Position numbers and translations under genes: made by a program. Shown here one piece after another: positions 32,954-44,240 of a stretch of 64,000 nucleotides of DNA. Source of the stretch: Streptomyces sp. CB09001. GTDB lineage: Bacteria; Actinomycetota; Actinomycetes; Streptomycetales; Streptomycetaceae. The stretch's first letter is position 1; each line of letters begins with the position of its first letter. The notes under the pieces were generated by a model. That model was not told the DNA's origin and searched no databases. It worked only from the letters and a program-made list of their open reading frames with translations. The stretch is from assembly GCF_003369795.1 (NCBI RefSeq), contig NZ_CP026730.1, forward strand, positions 2,666,001 to 2,730,000, written 5' to 3'.

Positions 32954-34111
32954 CTACGGCAGGTTGCGCGCCATGACGATGCGCTGGACCTGGTTGGTGC
33001 CCTCGTAGATCTGCGTGATCTTGGCGTCGCGCATCATGCGCTCCACCGGGTAGTCCCGGGTGTAGCCGTAGCCGCCGAGCAGCTGGACGGCGTCCGTGGT
33101 GACCTCCATGGCCACGTCCGAGGCGAAGCACTTGGCGGCGGCACCCTGGAAGGTGAGGTCGCTGTCACCGCGCTGGGACTTGGCGGCGGCCGCGTACGTG
33201 AGCTGGCGGGCGGCCTCGATCTTCATGGCCATGTCGGCGAGCATGAACTGGATGCCCTGGAAGTCGGCGATCGGCTTGCCGAACTGCTTGCGCTCCTTGA
33301 CGTAGCCCTTGGCGTAGTCGAGGGCGCCCTGGGCGATGCCGAGGGCCTGGGCGGCGATGGTGACGCGGGTGTGGTCCAGCGTCTGCATCGCGGTGGCGAA
33401 GCCGGTGCCCTCCGCGCCGATCATGCGGTCGGCGGGGATGCGGACGTTGTCGAGGTAGACCTCGCGGGTCGGGGAGCCCTTGATGCCGAGCTTCTTCTCC
33501 GGGGCGCCGAAGGAGACGCCCTCGTCGGACTTCTCGACCACGAAGGCGGAGATGCCCTTGGAGCGCTTGCTCGGGTCGGTGACCGCCATGACGGTGTAGT
33601 ACTCGCTGACGCCGGCGTTGGTGATCCAGCGCTTGACGCCGTTGAGCACCCAGAAGTCGCCGTCGCGGACGGCCTTGGTCTTCATGCCGGCCGCGTCGGA
33701 GCCCGCGTCGGGCTCGGAGAGGCAGTAGGAGAACATGCCGTCGCCCTTGGCGAGCGGGGTCATGTACTTCTTCTTCAGCTCCTCGGAGCCGGAGAGGATC
33801 ACCGGGAGCGAGCCGAGCTTGTTCACGGCCGGGATGAGGGAGGAGGAGGCGCAGGCGCGGGCCACCTCCTCGATCACGATGACCGTGGCGAGCGCGTCGG
33901 CCCCCGCGCCGCCGTACTCCTCCGGCACGTGCACCGCGTGCAGGTCGTTCGCGGTGAGCGCGTCCAGGGCCTCCTGCGGGAAGCGGGCCTCCTCGTCCAC
34001 CGCGGCGGCGTACGGCGCGATCTTCGCCTCGGCCAGCGAGCGGACGGCGTCCCGGAGCATGTCGTGCTCCTCGGACGGGCGGTACAGGTCGAAGTCAGCC
34101 GATCCGGCCAA
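32954..34111 (-). CDS. Acyl-CoA dehydrogenase (FadE25-like)
   Basis: 385-residue FAD-dependent acyl-CoA dehydrogenase that introduces the alpha-beta double bond of acyl-CoA. Signatures include YCLSEPDAGSDAAGMKTKA, WITNAGVSEYYTVMAVTD, QFGKPIADFQGIQFMLADM and LLGGYGYTRDYPVERMMRDAKITQIYEGTNQVQR, whose YEGT Glu is the catalytic base. The TTG start at 34111 begins the usual MAGSADFDLYR. It occupies the same relative position as mycobacterial fadE25 near purE/purK. The upstream region is AT-rich and contains the imperfect palindrome TAACTACCGTTAAGTAA (about 34151-34167), perhaps a repressor site. Confidence 0.92.
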   Translation of the reverse strand: MAGSADFDLYRPSEEHDMLRDAVRSLAEAKIAPYAAAVDEEARFPQEALDALTANDLHAVHVPEEYGGAGADALATVIVIEEVARACASSSLIPAVNKLGSLPVILSGSEELKKKYMTPLAKGDGMFSYCLSEPDAGSDAAGMKTKAVRDGDFWVLNGVKRWITNAGVSEYYTVMAVTDPSKRSKGISAFVVEKSDEGVSFGAPEKKLGIKGSPTREVYLDNVRIPADRMIGAEGTGFATAMQTLDHTRVTIAAQALGIAQGALDYAKGYVKERKQFGKPIADFQGIQFMLADMAMKIEAARQLTYAAAAKSQRGDSDLTFQGAAAKCFASDVAMEVTTDAVQLLGGYGYTRDYPVERMMRDAKITQIYEGTNQVQRIVMARNLP

Positions 34112-34303
34112 GGTGTCTCACGCTCCAAAACGCTGTGATGCTGGGCACGCTAACTACCGTTAAGTAACCCAAATTTTAGAGCCCCTGCCGGTCCGTGGAT
34201 AGGTGAGCTTGACGACAGCCGGCCCAAAGGCCTCGAAAGGCTCTTCCCGCGTCCCCGATATGCTCGGGCGCGCAACCGTGCCGTACACCTCTGGAGCGCA
34301 TCC

Positions 34304-35647
34304 ATGGCCCTGAAGATCACCGTGATCGGTACCGGCTATCTCGGCGCCACCCACGCGGCGGCCATGGCCGAGCTCGGTTTCGAGGTGCTGGGCCTCGACG
34401 TGGTGCCCGAGAAGATCGAGATGCTCCAGCGGGGCCAGGTCCCGATGTACGAGCCGGGCCTGGAGGAGCTGCTCGCCAAGCACGTCGCCGGGATCGAGGG
34501 CTCCAGCGGGCGGCTGCGCTTCACCACCGACTTCGCCGAGGTCGCGGCCTTCGGCGACGTGCACTTCCTGTGCGTGAACACCCCGCAGAAGCACGGCGAG
34601 TACGCCTGCGACATGTCGTACGTCGACTCGGCGCTGGCCTCGCTGGCGCCGCACCTGACCGGCCCCGCGCTGGTCGTCGGCAAGTCGACCGTGCCGGTGG
34701 GCTCCGCCGACCGGCTGGCCGCCTACCTGGCCGAGCACGCGCCGGCCGGCGACGGGGCCGAGCTGGCCTGGAACCCGGAGTTCCTGCGCGAGGGCTTCGC
34801 CGTCGAGGACACCCTGCACCCCGACCGGCTGGTGGTCGGCGTACGCAGCGAGCGGGCCGAGAAGCTGCTGCGCGAGGTGTACGCGACGCCGATCGCGGAG
34901 GGCTCGCCGTTCGTCGTCACGGACTTCCCCACGGCCGAGCTGGTGAAGACCGCCGCGAACTCCTTCCTCGCCACCAAGATCTCCTTCATCAACGCGATGG
35001 CGGAGGTCTGCGAGGCGGCCGGCGGCGACGTCGCCAAGCTGGCGGAGGCGATCGGGTACGACGACCGGATCGGCAAGAAGTTCCTGCGGGCCGGGATCGG
35101 CTTCGGCGGCGGCTGTCTGCCGAAGGACATCCGCGCCTTCATGGCCCGCGCCGGTGAGCTGGGCGCCGACCAGGCGCTGACCTTCCTGCGCGAGATCGAC
35201 TCGATCAACATGCGCCAGCGCGGCCAGATGGTGGAGCTGACCCGGCAGGCGCTGGGCGGCGGTCCCTTCCTGGGCAAGCGGGTCGCGGTGCTGGGCGCCA
35301 CCTTCAAGCCCGACTCGGACGACGTACGGGACTCCCCCGCGCTGAACGTCGCCGGGCAGGTGCACCTCCAGGGCGCCCAGGTGACGGTGTACGACCCCAA
35401 GGGCATGGAGAACGCCCGGCGGCTCTTCCCGACCCTCGGCTACGCCGACTCGGCGCTGGAGGCGGTGCGGGGCGCGGACGTCGTCCTGCACCTCACCGAG
35501 TGGCGGGAGTTCCGCGAGCTGGACCCGGAGACGCTCGGCGAGGCGGCGGCGGCCCGGGTGATCCTGGACGGGCGCAACGCCCTGGACCCGGCGCGGTGGC
35601 GGAAGGCCGGCTGGACGTACCGGGCGATGGGCCGTCCGACCGCCTGA
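34304..35647 (+). CDS. UDP-glucose 6-dehydrogenase
   Basis: 447-residue enzyme making UDP-glucuronate from UDP-glucose with 2 NAD+. The N-terminal Rossmann fold is ITVIGTGYLGATHAAAMAELG; VNTPQKHGEYACDMSYV, NPEFLREGFAVED and the catalytic Cys region GFGGGCLPKDIRAF are present, and the C-terminal half has GATFKPDSDDVRDSPAL. Provides a sugar acid for envelope polymers, consistent with the LCP/glycosyltransferase setting. A strong bidirectional terminator follows. GDP-mannose dehydrogenase is a related alternative; given GDP-mannose synthesis nearby, substrate should be treated as likely, not proven. Confidence 0.88.
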   Translation: MALKITVIGTGYLGATHAAAMAELGFEVLGLDVVPEKIEMLQRGQVPMYEPGLEELLAKHVAGIEGSSGRLRFTTDFAEVAAFGDVHFLCVNTPQKHGEYACDMSYVDSALASLAPHLTGPALVVGKSTVPVGSADRLAAYLAEHAPAGDGAELAWNPEFLREGFAVEDTLHPDRLVVGVRSERAEKLLREVYATPIAEGSPFVVTDFPTAELVKTAANSFLATKISFINAMAEVCEAAGGDVAKLAEAIGYDDRIGKKFLRAGIGFGGGCLPKDIRAFMARAGELGADQALTFLREIDSINMRQRGQMVELTRQALGGGPFLGKRVAVLGATFKPDSDDVRDSPALNVAGQVHLQGAQVTVYDPKGMENARRLFPTLGYADSALEAVRGADVVLHLTEWREFRELDPETLGEAAAARVILDGRNALDPARWRKAGWTYRAMGRPTA

Positions 35648-35670
35648 GGGCTGCCTGAGGGCGGCGGAGG

Positions 35671-35713
35671 CGACGCCGGTTCGGCCGAGGCTCAGTCGGC
35701 CGAACCGGCGTCG
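35671..35713. terminator. Strong bidirectional terminator
   Basis: A perfect 18-bp stem (CGACGCCGGTTCGGCCGA, 35671-35688, pairing with 35696-35713) and a 7-nt loop separate convergent ugd and CGNR genes. Confidence 0.88.
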
Positions 35714-35764
35714 ATCGCATTGTGCCGCAGTGCGCGGCCGGCCGGCCGGTGAAGCGGGCGGTGT

Positions 35765-36271
35765 TTACGACTCCTTGGCCCGGTACCGGCGCATCTTGGC
35801 GCGGGCCCCGCACACCTGCATGGAACACCAGCGGCCGCGTCCCGCGGGGCTGCGGTCGTAGTAGGCCCAGTGGCAGTCGGCGGCCTCGCACGCCTTGAAG
35901 CGGCTCCAGGTGCCTGCCACCAGTGCCTGGGCGACGGCGGCGGCGACGCGGGCGGTCAGGGAGCCCTCCCCGGCCGGGGTGAGGGCTGCGGAGCCGTCGG
36001 CCGGGTCGACGGCGACCACCAGCGGGGCGGCCGCCAGCAGCTCCCCCAGCGGGGTCACCGCGCGGTGCGGCGGGTGGCCGGCGTGGGCGAGCAGGGTCGC
36101 GCGCAGGGACTCTCGCAGCTCACGGGCCGCGGGCACGTCGTCCTGCGTCAGGCCGAGCCGCGCCCGGCCCTCCTCCGTGTCCAGCGAGTCGGCGCCCGTT
36201 TCGAGGTCCAGTGTGTTCACCAGGGCCTCGACCAGTTCCAGGCCGCCCGGTGCGGGCGATCTCTCACTCAT
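35765..36271 (-). CDS. CGNR zinc-finger (ABATE domain) protein, putative regulator
   Basis: 168 residues. The N-terminal two thirds match the ABATE/DUF1470 fold (LVEALVNTLDLETGADSLDTEEGRARL); the C-terminus is the zinc finger CEAADCHWAYYDRSPAGRGRWCSMQVCGARAKMRRYR, with four Cys. The family name motif CGNR reads CGAR here. Such proteins are thought to be DNA-binding regulators. It is divergent from a VOC gene, and the shared 99-bp gap is crowded with GTTACC/GGTAAC half-sites, suggesting autoregulation and control of the VOC gene. Confidence 0.85.
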   Translation of the reverse strand: MSERSPAPGGLELVEALVNTLDLETGADSLDTEEGRARLGLTQDDVPAARELRESLRATLLAHAGHPPHRAVTPLGELLAAAPLVVAVDPADGSAALTPAGEGSLTARVAAAVAQALVAGTWSRFKACEAADCHWAYYDRSPAGRGRWCSMQVCGARAKMRRYRAKES

Positions 36272-36280
36272 GCTTGCGAC

Positions 36281-36342
36281 GTTACCGCCAATGCGGCAGC
36301 ATGCAGTAACCGTTACCGGTTACCCGCACTATGCAGGTAACC
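36281..36342. promoter_or_regulatory. Cluster of GTTACC/GGTAAC half-sites (candidate operator)
   Basis: In 62 bp between divergent CGNR and VOC genes the motif appears as GTTACC (36281), GTAACC (36306), GTTACC (36312), GGTTAC (36318) and GGTAACC (36336). GTAACC...GGTTAC forms an inverted repeat at 36306-36323. Likely binding sites, probably for the CGNR protein. Confidence 0.5.
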
Positions 36343-36370
36343 GAACACCGCGTGCCTCAAGGAGGAAGTC

Positions 36371-36730
36371 ATGGCTGTCGCCGAACTGGGCCCCGTCGTC
36401 CTGGACTGTCCCGACCCCCGTGCACTGGCCCGCTTCTACGCCGGCGTGCTCGGCGGCACCGTCGAGGGCGAGGACGACTGGATCGACCTGAAGCTGCCGG
36501 ACGGACGGGTGCTGGCGTTCCAGGCCGCCCCCGGGTTCGTACCGCCGAAGTGGCCCGCGCCCGACGACTCGCAGCAGTTCCACCTCGACCTCACCGTCAC
36601 GGACCTGGACGCGGCCGAGAAGGCGGTGCTGGAGCTGGGCGCGCGTGCGCTGGACACGGAGGACCGCACGCGTACCTTCCGGGTCTACGCCGACCCGGCC
36701 GGGCACCCGTTCTGCCTCTGCGCCTGCTGA
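36371..36730 (+). CDS. VOC family (glyoxalase-like) protein
   Basis: 119-residue single-module VOC protein: LGPVVLDCPDPRALARFYAGVLGG is the first beta-alpha-beta unit, and QFHLDLTVTDLDAAEKAVLELGAR the second, with PAGHPFCLC at the end. Metal-ligand positions typical of the fold are the His in FHLD and acidic residues. The ATG has GGAGG upstream. Substrate unknown: glyoxalase, dioxygenase or resistance functions all occur in this superfamily. Likely controlled by the divergent CGNR protein. Confidence 0.85.
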   Translation: MAVAELGPVVLDCPDPRALARFYAGVLGGTVEGEDDWIDLKLPDGRVLAFQAAPGFVPPKWPAPDDSQQFHLDLTVTDLDAAEKAVLELGARALDTEDRTRTFRVYADPAGHPFCLCAC

Positions 36731-36796
36731 GCGGCGATCCGGCGGGGCCATCCGTTCTGCCGCTGCCGGACCGGGCCCGCGTGACGCCTGCGCGGA

Positions 36797-37927
36797 CTAT
36801 CCGTCCAGGTCGGCGATGGTCGCCGTGGACGGGTCGCGGCGCAGCTGGGCCGCCTTCGCGGTGAAGGCGGCGGCACGCAGGACCCGCTGGACGTTGCCCC
36901 AGGTCAGCAGGGCCACGTCCGCCTCGTCCCAGCCGCGCCTGAGCAGTTCGGCGATGAGCCGGGGGTAGCAGGAGGGGTCGCCCAGCTCCAGCGGGTGCGC
37001 GGCGCCGCTGTCGTAGGTGCCGGACAGGCCGACGCTCTCCGGGCCGGCCACCGTGCGGACGTGGTCGAGGTGGTCGGCGACGTCCCGGACGGTCGGCCCG
37101 GTCTGCTCGGCGGTCAGCGGCACCATGCACAGGCCGCCGGCCGCGCCGAGCTCCACCAGCAGGTCGTCGGGGAGGTTGGCGGGGTGCGGGCGCAGGGCGC
37201 GGGCGGCGGAGCGGGTGCACAGCGCCGGCGCCTTGGACACCGCGAAGGTACGGCGGACGGTCTCGGCACCGGCGCCGGAGAGGTCGGCGACGACACCGAG
37301 CCGGTTCATCTCCCGGACGACCTCCTCGCCGAACCGGGTCAGCCCCGCCTCGCTCGCCCAGCTCACCCCGGACAGCGTCAGGACGCGCAGGCCGAGGGCG
37401 TGCAGGGAGCGCAGGATGCCGATGCGGTCACCGAGGGCGGCGGCGCCCGCGGGGCCGGGCAGCACGGCGACCCGGCCGCAGTTGCGGGCGTCGATGGTCT
37501 GCCCCGCGTCGTACGCCAGGCGCAGCCCCTCCGGGTGGGCCCGCACGACCGTCTTGACCAGGTCGAGCTGCTCCAGCGTGGCACCGACCGCACCCTCCCC
37601 GTCGAGGGACTCGGGCAGGTGCAGCGACCACAGCAGCGCTCCCACGTGTCCCTCGCGCAGCCGCGGCACGTCGGTGTCGACGGCGCTCTCGCCCAGCTCC
37701 AGGTCGTACCAGGGCAGGTGTCTCAGCGCCCAGGGCAGGCCGTTGCAGCCGTCGGCGACCGGATGGGCGGCCAGCACGGCGTGCGCCCGGGTCAGCGGCT
37801 CGTCGTCGGGGTCGGACACGGGAGCGTAGGGCTCCGGCGGAAAGGCCTCCGCGGCGAGCGGCACGGGCAGGTCGTCGAGCCCACCGGCCTCGGTACCGGT
37901 GTGCAGGTCGTCCTGGAGGTCTGCCAT
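36797..37927 (-). CDS. Membrane dipeptidase-family protein lacking metal ligands (pseudoenzyme)
   Basis: 376 residues, homologous along its length to the next gene, but with the catalytic site erased. The HxD motif (DGHNDLPW in the neighbour) is DGCNGLPW (Cys61, Gly63). The Glu in MGAEGG becomes LPGPAG. The His in LTHNDNN becomes LSGVSW, in DLSHVA becomes DLSGAG and in FSHSSSR becomes CTRSAAR. The reading frame is open and clean, so this is a maintained protein, not a decaying one. A 50-residue acidic N-terminal extension precedes the domain. The ATG at 37927 follows GGAG. Possibly a binding or regulatory partner of the active paralogue. Confidence 0.87.
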   Translation of the reverse strand: MADLQDDLHTGTEAGGLDDLPVPLAAEAFPPEPYAPVSDPDDEPLTRAHAVLAAHPVADGCNGLPWALRHLPWYDLELGESAVDTDVPRLREGHVGALLWSLHLPESLDGEGAVGATLEQLDLVKTVVRAHPEGLRLAYDAGQTIDARNCGRVAVLPGPAGAAALGDRIGILRSLHALGLRVLTLSGVSWASEAGLTRFGEEVVREMNRLGVVADLSGAGAETVRRTFAVSKAPALCTRSAARALRPHPANLPDDLLVELGAAGGLCMVPLTAEQTGPTVRDVADHLDHVRTVAGPESVGLSGTYDSGAAHPLELGDPSCYPRLIAELLRRGWDEADVALLTWGNVQRVLRAAAFTAKAAQLRRDPSTATIADLDG

Positions 37928-38046
37928 GACGGGCTCCGTACGGTCGTCGTGAGGTACGGCCACCGTCGCACGGAGCGGAAAGGGCTTCCTGGTGGGTGGG
38001 GCGTTCGGGGGTACCGACGCCCCACCCGGCCGGGAGCGGGGCGGCC

Positions 38047-40966
<2,920 letters not shown>

Positions 40967-41130
40967 ACCCCTAGCGTATCGGCCGCGCGGAGCCCACCTG
41001 TTTACCGGCCGTTTCCCGCCGTTCCCCGTGCCCGTTCCGCCCCCCGTGCGCCCGTCCGCAGGAAGATCGCGTGTCCGGGTGGTTAGCATGAACGGATTGA
41101 CGCCAACCCTGGACGGGGGCCTGCACGACC

Positions 41131-41703
41131 ATGGGACATGGTTCCTCGGGTGCTCACACGGCTCCCTCCGCGCCCGATGCGCCCCGCGCCGGGATGCGGG
41201 AGCGGATCGAGCGGCTCGTGCGCGAGGTCGTGAAGTTCGGCGCCGTGGGCGGCGCGGGGGTGCTGGTCAACCTCCTCGTCTTCAACCTCGTACGGCACAC
41301 GACCGACCTCCAGGTGGTGCGGGCCAGCATCATCGCCACGATCGTCGCGATCGTCTTCAACTACGTGGGCTTCCGCTACTTCACGTACCGCGACCGCGAC
41401 AAGAGCGGCCAGACCCGCGAGATGTCGCTGTTCCTGCTGTTCAGCGCGGTCGGCCTGGTCATCGAGAACGGCGTGCTCTACACGGCGACGTACGGGTTCG
41501 GCTGGGACAGCCCGCTGCAGAGCAACATCTTCAAGTTCCTCGGCATCGGGATCGGCACACTGTTCCGCTTCTGGTCGTACCGCAGCTGGGTCTTCCGCTC
41601 GCTGCCCGCCGGTGAGCCGGTGACGCGGGCGGAGACCTTCCTGGAGCACGAGCACCCGACCGTGGTCCCCCGCCCGGACGGCGCCCCCGCCGGCCATCGC
41701 TGA
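41131..41703 (+). CDS. GtrA family membrane protein
   Basis: 190 residues with four hydrophobic segments between about 33 and 150 (VVKFGAVGGAGVLVNLLVFNLV, ASIIATIVAIVFNYVGFRYFTY, FLLFSAVGLVIENGVLY and FLGIGIGTLFRFWSYRSWVF). GtrA proteins are thought to help flip or present undecaprenyl-phosphate sugars for wall glycan modification; the mycobacterial counterpart Rv3277 is also next to purK. Divergent from purK/purE. Fits with the envelope-glycan genes to the left. Confidence 0.9.
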   Translation: MGHGSSGAHTAPSAPDAPRAGMRERIERLVREVVKFGAVGGAGVLVNLLVFNLVRHTTDLQVVRASIIATIVAIVFNYVGFRYFTYRDRDKSGQTREMSLFLLFSAVGLVIENGVLYTATYGFGWDSPLQSNIFKFLGIGIGTLFRFWSYRSWVFRSLPAGEPVTRAETFLEHEHPTVVPRPDGAPAGHR

Positions 41704-41732
41704 CGCGCTCCCTCGCCGCCCCGCTCCCTCGC

Positions 41733-41763
41733 CCCTCAGGCCCTCAGGCCCTCAGGCCCTCAG
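41733..41763. repeat. 8-bp tandem repeat at a convergent gene junction
   Basis: CCCTCAGG repeats almost four times (41733-41763), running into the stop codon of the histidine kinase. It lies between convergent GtrA and kinase genes. Confidence 0.85.
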
Positions 41764-43034
41764 CGCACCGTCCCCCCGCCGTCCCCCGAGGGCTTCTTCG
41801 AGGGCGGCGTGCGGGACAGGAACAGCCCGAAGACCGGCGGACGCCCCTGGAGCAGCTCCAGTCGGCCGCCGTCCGCCTCCGCCAGGTCGCGGGCGACGGC
41901 GAGGCCGATGCCGGTGGAGTTGCGCCCGCTGATCGCGCGCTCGAAGATCCGCGCCCCCAGGTCGCCCGGAACGCCGGGGCCCTCGTCGGTGACCTCGACC
42001 ACGGCCTGGTTGCCGGTCACCCGGGTCCGCAGGGCGACCGTGCCGCCGCCGTGCATCAGGGAGTTCTCGATCAGCGCGGCCAGCACCTGCGCCACGGCGC
42101 CCGGGGTGCCCACGGCCGTCAGATGGCGCTTGCCGGAGCTGACGATGGCCCGTCCCTCACCGCGGTAGGCCGGGCGCCACTCGGCGATCTGCTGCTGGAT
42201 GACGTCGTCCAGCTCGAAGGTGACGGCGGAGCCGCTGCGCGGGTCGCGGGAGTTGGTGAGCAGCCGGTCCACGACGTCCGTCAGCCGCTCCACCTGCGAC
42301 AGCGCGATCGTCGCCTCCTCCTTCACCGTCTCCGGCTCGTCGGTCAGGGTGATCTCCTCCAGCCGCATCGACAGCGCGGTCAGCGGCGTGCGCAGCTGGT
42401 GCGAGGCGTCGGCGGCCAGGCGGCGCTCGGCGGTGAGCATCCGGGCGATGCGCTCGGCGGAGGAGTCCAGGACGTCCGCGACCCGGTCCAGCTCGGGAAC
42501 GCCGTACCGCTTGTGCCGCGGGCGCGGGTCGCCGGAGCCGAGGCGTTCCGCGGTTTCGGCGAGGTCGGTGAGCGGGGAGGAGAGGCGGTTGGCCTGCCGG
42601 ATCGCCAGCAGTACGGCGGCGATCACCGCGAGCAGCGCCACCAGGCCGATGATCAGCAGGGTCCGCCCGACCTCCCGGGTCACCGAGGAGCTGGGTTCCT
42701 CGACGAGGACCGTCTCGCCCTCCTCGCCGGTGGCCCTGCCCTGGAGGACGTCGCCGGTCGGCTTGCTGCCGACCTCGACGACCGGCTCGCCGGGGATGCG
42801 GATCATGGCGTACCGGGCGTCGCGGATCTGCTCCCGCAGGAAGTCCTCGTCGACGGAACCGGTGCCGATGAGCCGGCTGTCGACGATGCTGGCCAGCCGC
42901 ACCGCTTCCAGGTCCACCCGTTCCTGGGCCGTGCTGCTGATGGTGCGGGTCTCGACGATGACGAGGGAGACGCCGAAGACGGCGATCACCACGAGCACCA
43001 CGGCGAGCGTGGACTGGATCAGTCGACGGCGCAT
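41760..43034 (-). CDS. Sensor histidine kinase, OmpR-system type
   Basis: 424 residues: transmembrane helix (about 9-28), extracellular sensor (about 29-122), second helix (about 124-146), HAMP (about 147-200), dimerisation domain with His212 (ADASHQLRTPLTAL) and HATPase (ALIENSLMHGGG N-box, VTDEGPGVPGDLGARIFERAI, STGIGLAVARDLA G-box). It phosphorylates the response regulator encoded just upstream (35-bp gap). Signal unknown; the sensor is small and acidic. The N-box reads ENSLMH, a minor variation. Confidence 0.93.
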   Translation of the reverse strand: MRRRLIQSTLAVVLVVIAVFGVSLVIVETRTISSTAQERVDLEAVRLASIVDSRLIGTGSVDEDFLREQIRDARYAMIRIPGEPVVEVGSKPTGDVLQGRATGEEGETVLVEEPSSSVTREVGRTLLIIGLVALLAVIAAVLLAIRQANRLSSPLTDLAETAERLGSGDPRPRHKRYGVPELDRVADVLDSSAERIARMLTAERRLAADASHQLRTPLTALSMRLEEITLTDEPETVKEEATIALSQVERLTDVVDRLLTNSRDPRSGSAVTFELDDVIQQQIAEWRPAYRGEGRAIVSSGKRHLTAVGTPGAVAQVLAALIENSLMHGGGTVALRTRVTGNQAVVEVTDEGPGVPGDLGARIFERAISGRNSTGIGLAVARDLAEADGGRLELLQGRPPVFGLFLSRTPPSKKPSGDGGGTVR

Positions 43035-43068
43035 GTCCTCTTACCCGAAAGCTCCCCCGGGGGCTCGC

Positions 43069-43746
43069 TCAGTTCTTCTCGAAACGGAAGCCCACGCCGC
43101 GCACGGTGGCGATGTAGCGGGGGTTGGCCGCGTCGTCGCCCAGCTTCTTGCGCAGCCAGGAGATGTGCATGTCGAGGGTCTTGGTCGACGACCACCAGGT
43201 GGTGTCCCAGACCTCGCGCATCAGCTGGTCGCGGGTGACGACCCGGCCGGCGTCGCGCACCAGGACCCGCAGCAGGTCGAACTCCTTCGCGGTGAGCTGG
43301 AGCTCCTCCTCGCCCATCCAGGCCCGGTGCGACTCGACGTCGATGCGCACGCCGTGGGTGGCGGGCGGCTGCGGCGGCTCGGCGGCACCGCGGCGCAGCA
43401 GGGCCCGGACCCGGGCGAGCAGCTCGGCGAGGCGGAAGGGCTTGGTGACGTAGTCGTCGGCGCCCGCGTCCAGGCCGACGACGGTGTCCACCTCGTCGGC
43501 ACGCGCGGTCAGGATCAGGATCGGCACGGCGTGCCCCTCGGACCGCAGCCGGCGGGCGACCTCGAGACCGTCCATGCCCGGCAGGCCCAGGTCCAGCACG
43601 ACCAGGTCGATGCCACCCTGCAGTCCCGCGTCGAGTGCGGTGGGTCCGTCCTCACGCACCTCGACCTCGTACCCTTCCCTGCGCAGTGCGCGGGCCAGCG
43701 GCTCCGAGATGGACGCGTCGTCCTCGGCGAGCAGTACACGGGTCAT
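43069..43746 (-). CDS. OmpR/PhoB-family response regulator
   Basis: 225 residues. The receiver domain has phospho-acceptor Asp52 (LVVLDLGLPGMDG), acidic pocket EDD (8-10), Thr/Ser80 (ILTARA) and Lys102 (YVTKPF). The winged helix at about 130-225 ends in the recognition region STKTLDMHISWLRKKLGDD and RYIATVRGVGFRFE. The ATG at 43746 (MTRVLLAEDD) is favoured over upstream starts. It forms an operon with the kinase gene. Targets not deducible. Confidence 0.94.
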   Translation of the reverse strand: MTRVLLAEDDASISEPLARALRREGYEVEVREDGPTALDAGLQGGIDLVVLDLGLPGMDGLEVARRLRSEGHAVPILILTARADEVDTVVGLDAGADDYVTKPFRLAELLARVRALLRRGAAEPPQPPATHGVRIDVESHRAWMGEEELQLTAKEFDLLRVLVRDAGRVVTRDQLMREVWDTTWWSSTKTLDMHISWLRKKLGDDAANPRYIATVRGVGFRFEKN

Positions 43747-44240
43747 GGGCTGATGGTAGACCGCTCGGAGCAACGCCCGGGGCAAGATCGACCCGAGGGC
43801 CGCCCCACCCCGCCACCCCCGCGTCCGGACCTGCGGCTGTGGGGTGCCATCCTGGGGGAAACCTTCGAAAGATCGTTCACGGTTCCACTATTACCTGTGA
43901 TCCGCGTCTCAAGTCCTTCCATACCGGGCGGTGTCCTGCCGTATGGTGAATCAGCGCCTGTAGCACCCAGTGGACCTTTGGCGACAGTTCGACGCTGAAG
44001 GTCTCTTTTGTGTGCGGGCCGACCCCCACGGTCGGCCTTGAAAGGAATGACCTGTGGCCGGGCCTCACCGCGTGCAGTGACGCGCGCAGAGGCGTGGATC
44101 CCGGTGGCCGCCGCCCGCCGCTTCGCAATCCGGAGCGGATCCCTCAGGCGTGGGAGGGGCGGGACGGGCCGCCGGTGCCGGCCGCCCCCCACCGGGCGCG
44201 CATCGCCTCATGAGCGCGTCCCGACCAGCAAGGATCGACC
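43747..44240. other. Long upstream region of the POT transporter
   Basis: Nearly 500 bp separate the response regulator start (leftward) from the POT gene (rightward). Features: an AT-richer stretch at 43860-43960; an inverted repeat CCATAC...GTATGG (43919-43946); and a hairpin GGCCGACC-cccac-GGTCGGCC near 44028-44048. No convincing small ORF. The long leader suggests transcriptional or RNA-level control of the peptide transporter. Confidence 0.5.

Noticed and set aside
44027..44048. Riboswitch for the peptide transporter
   Set aside because: Only one simple hairpin is visible and no known aptamer consensus could be matched.
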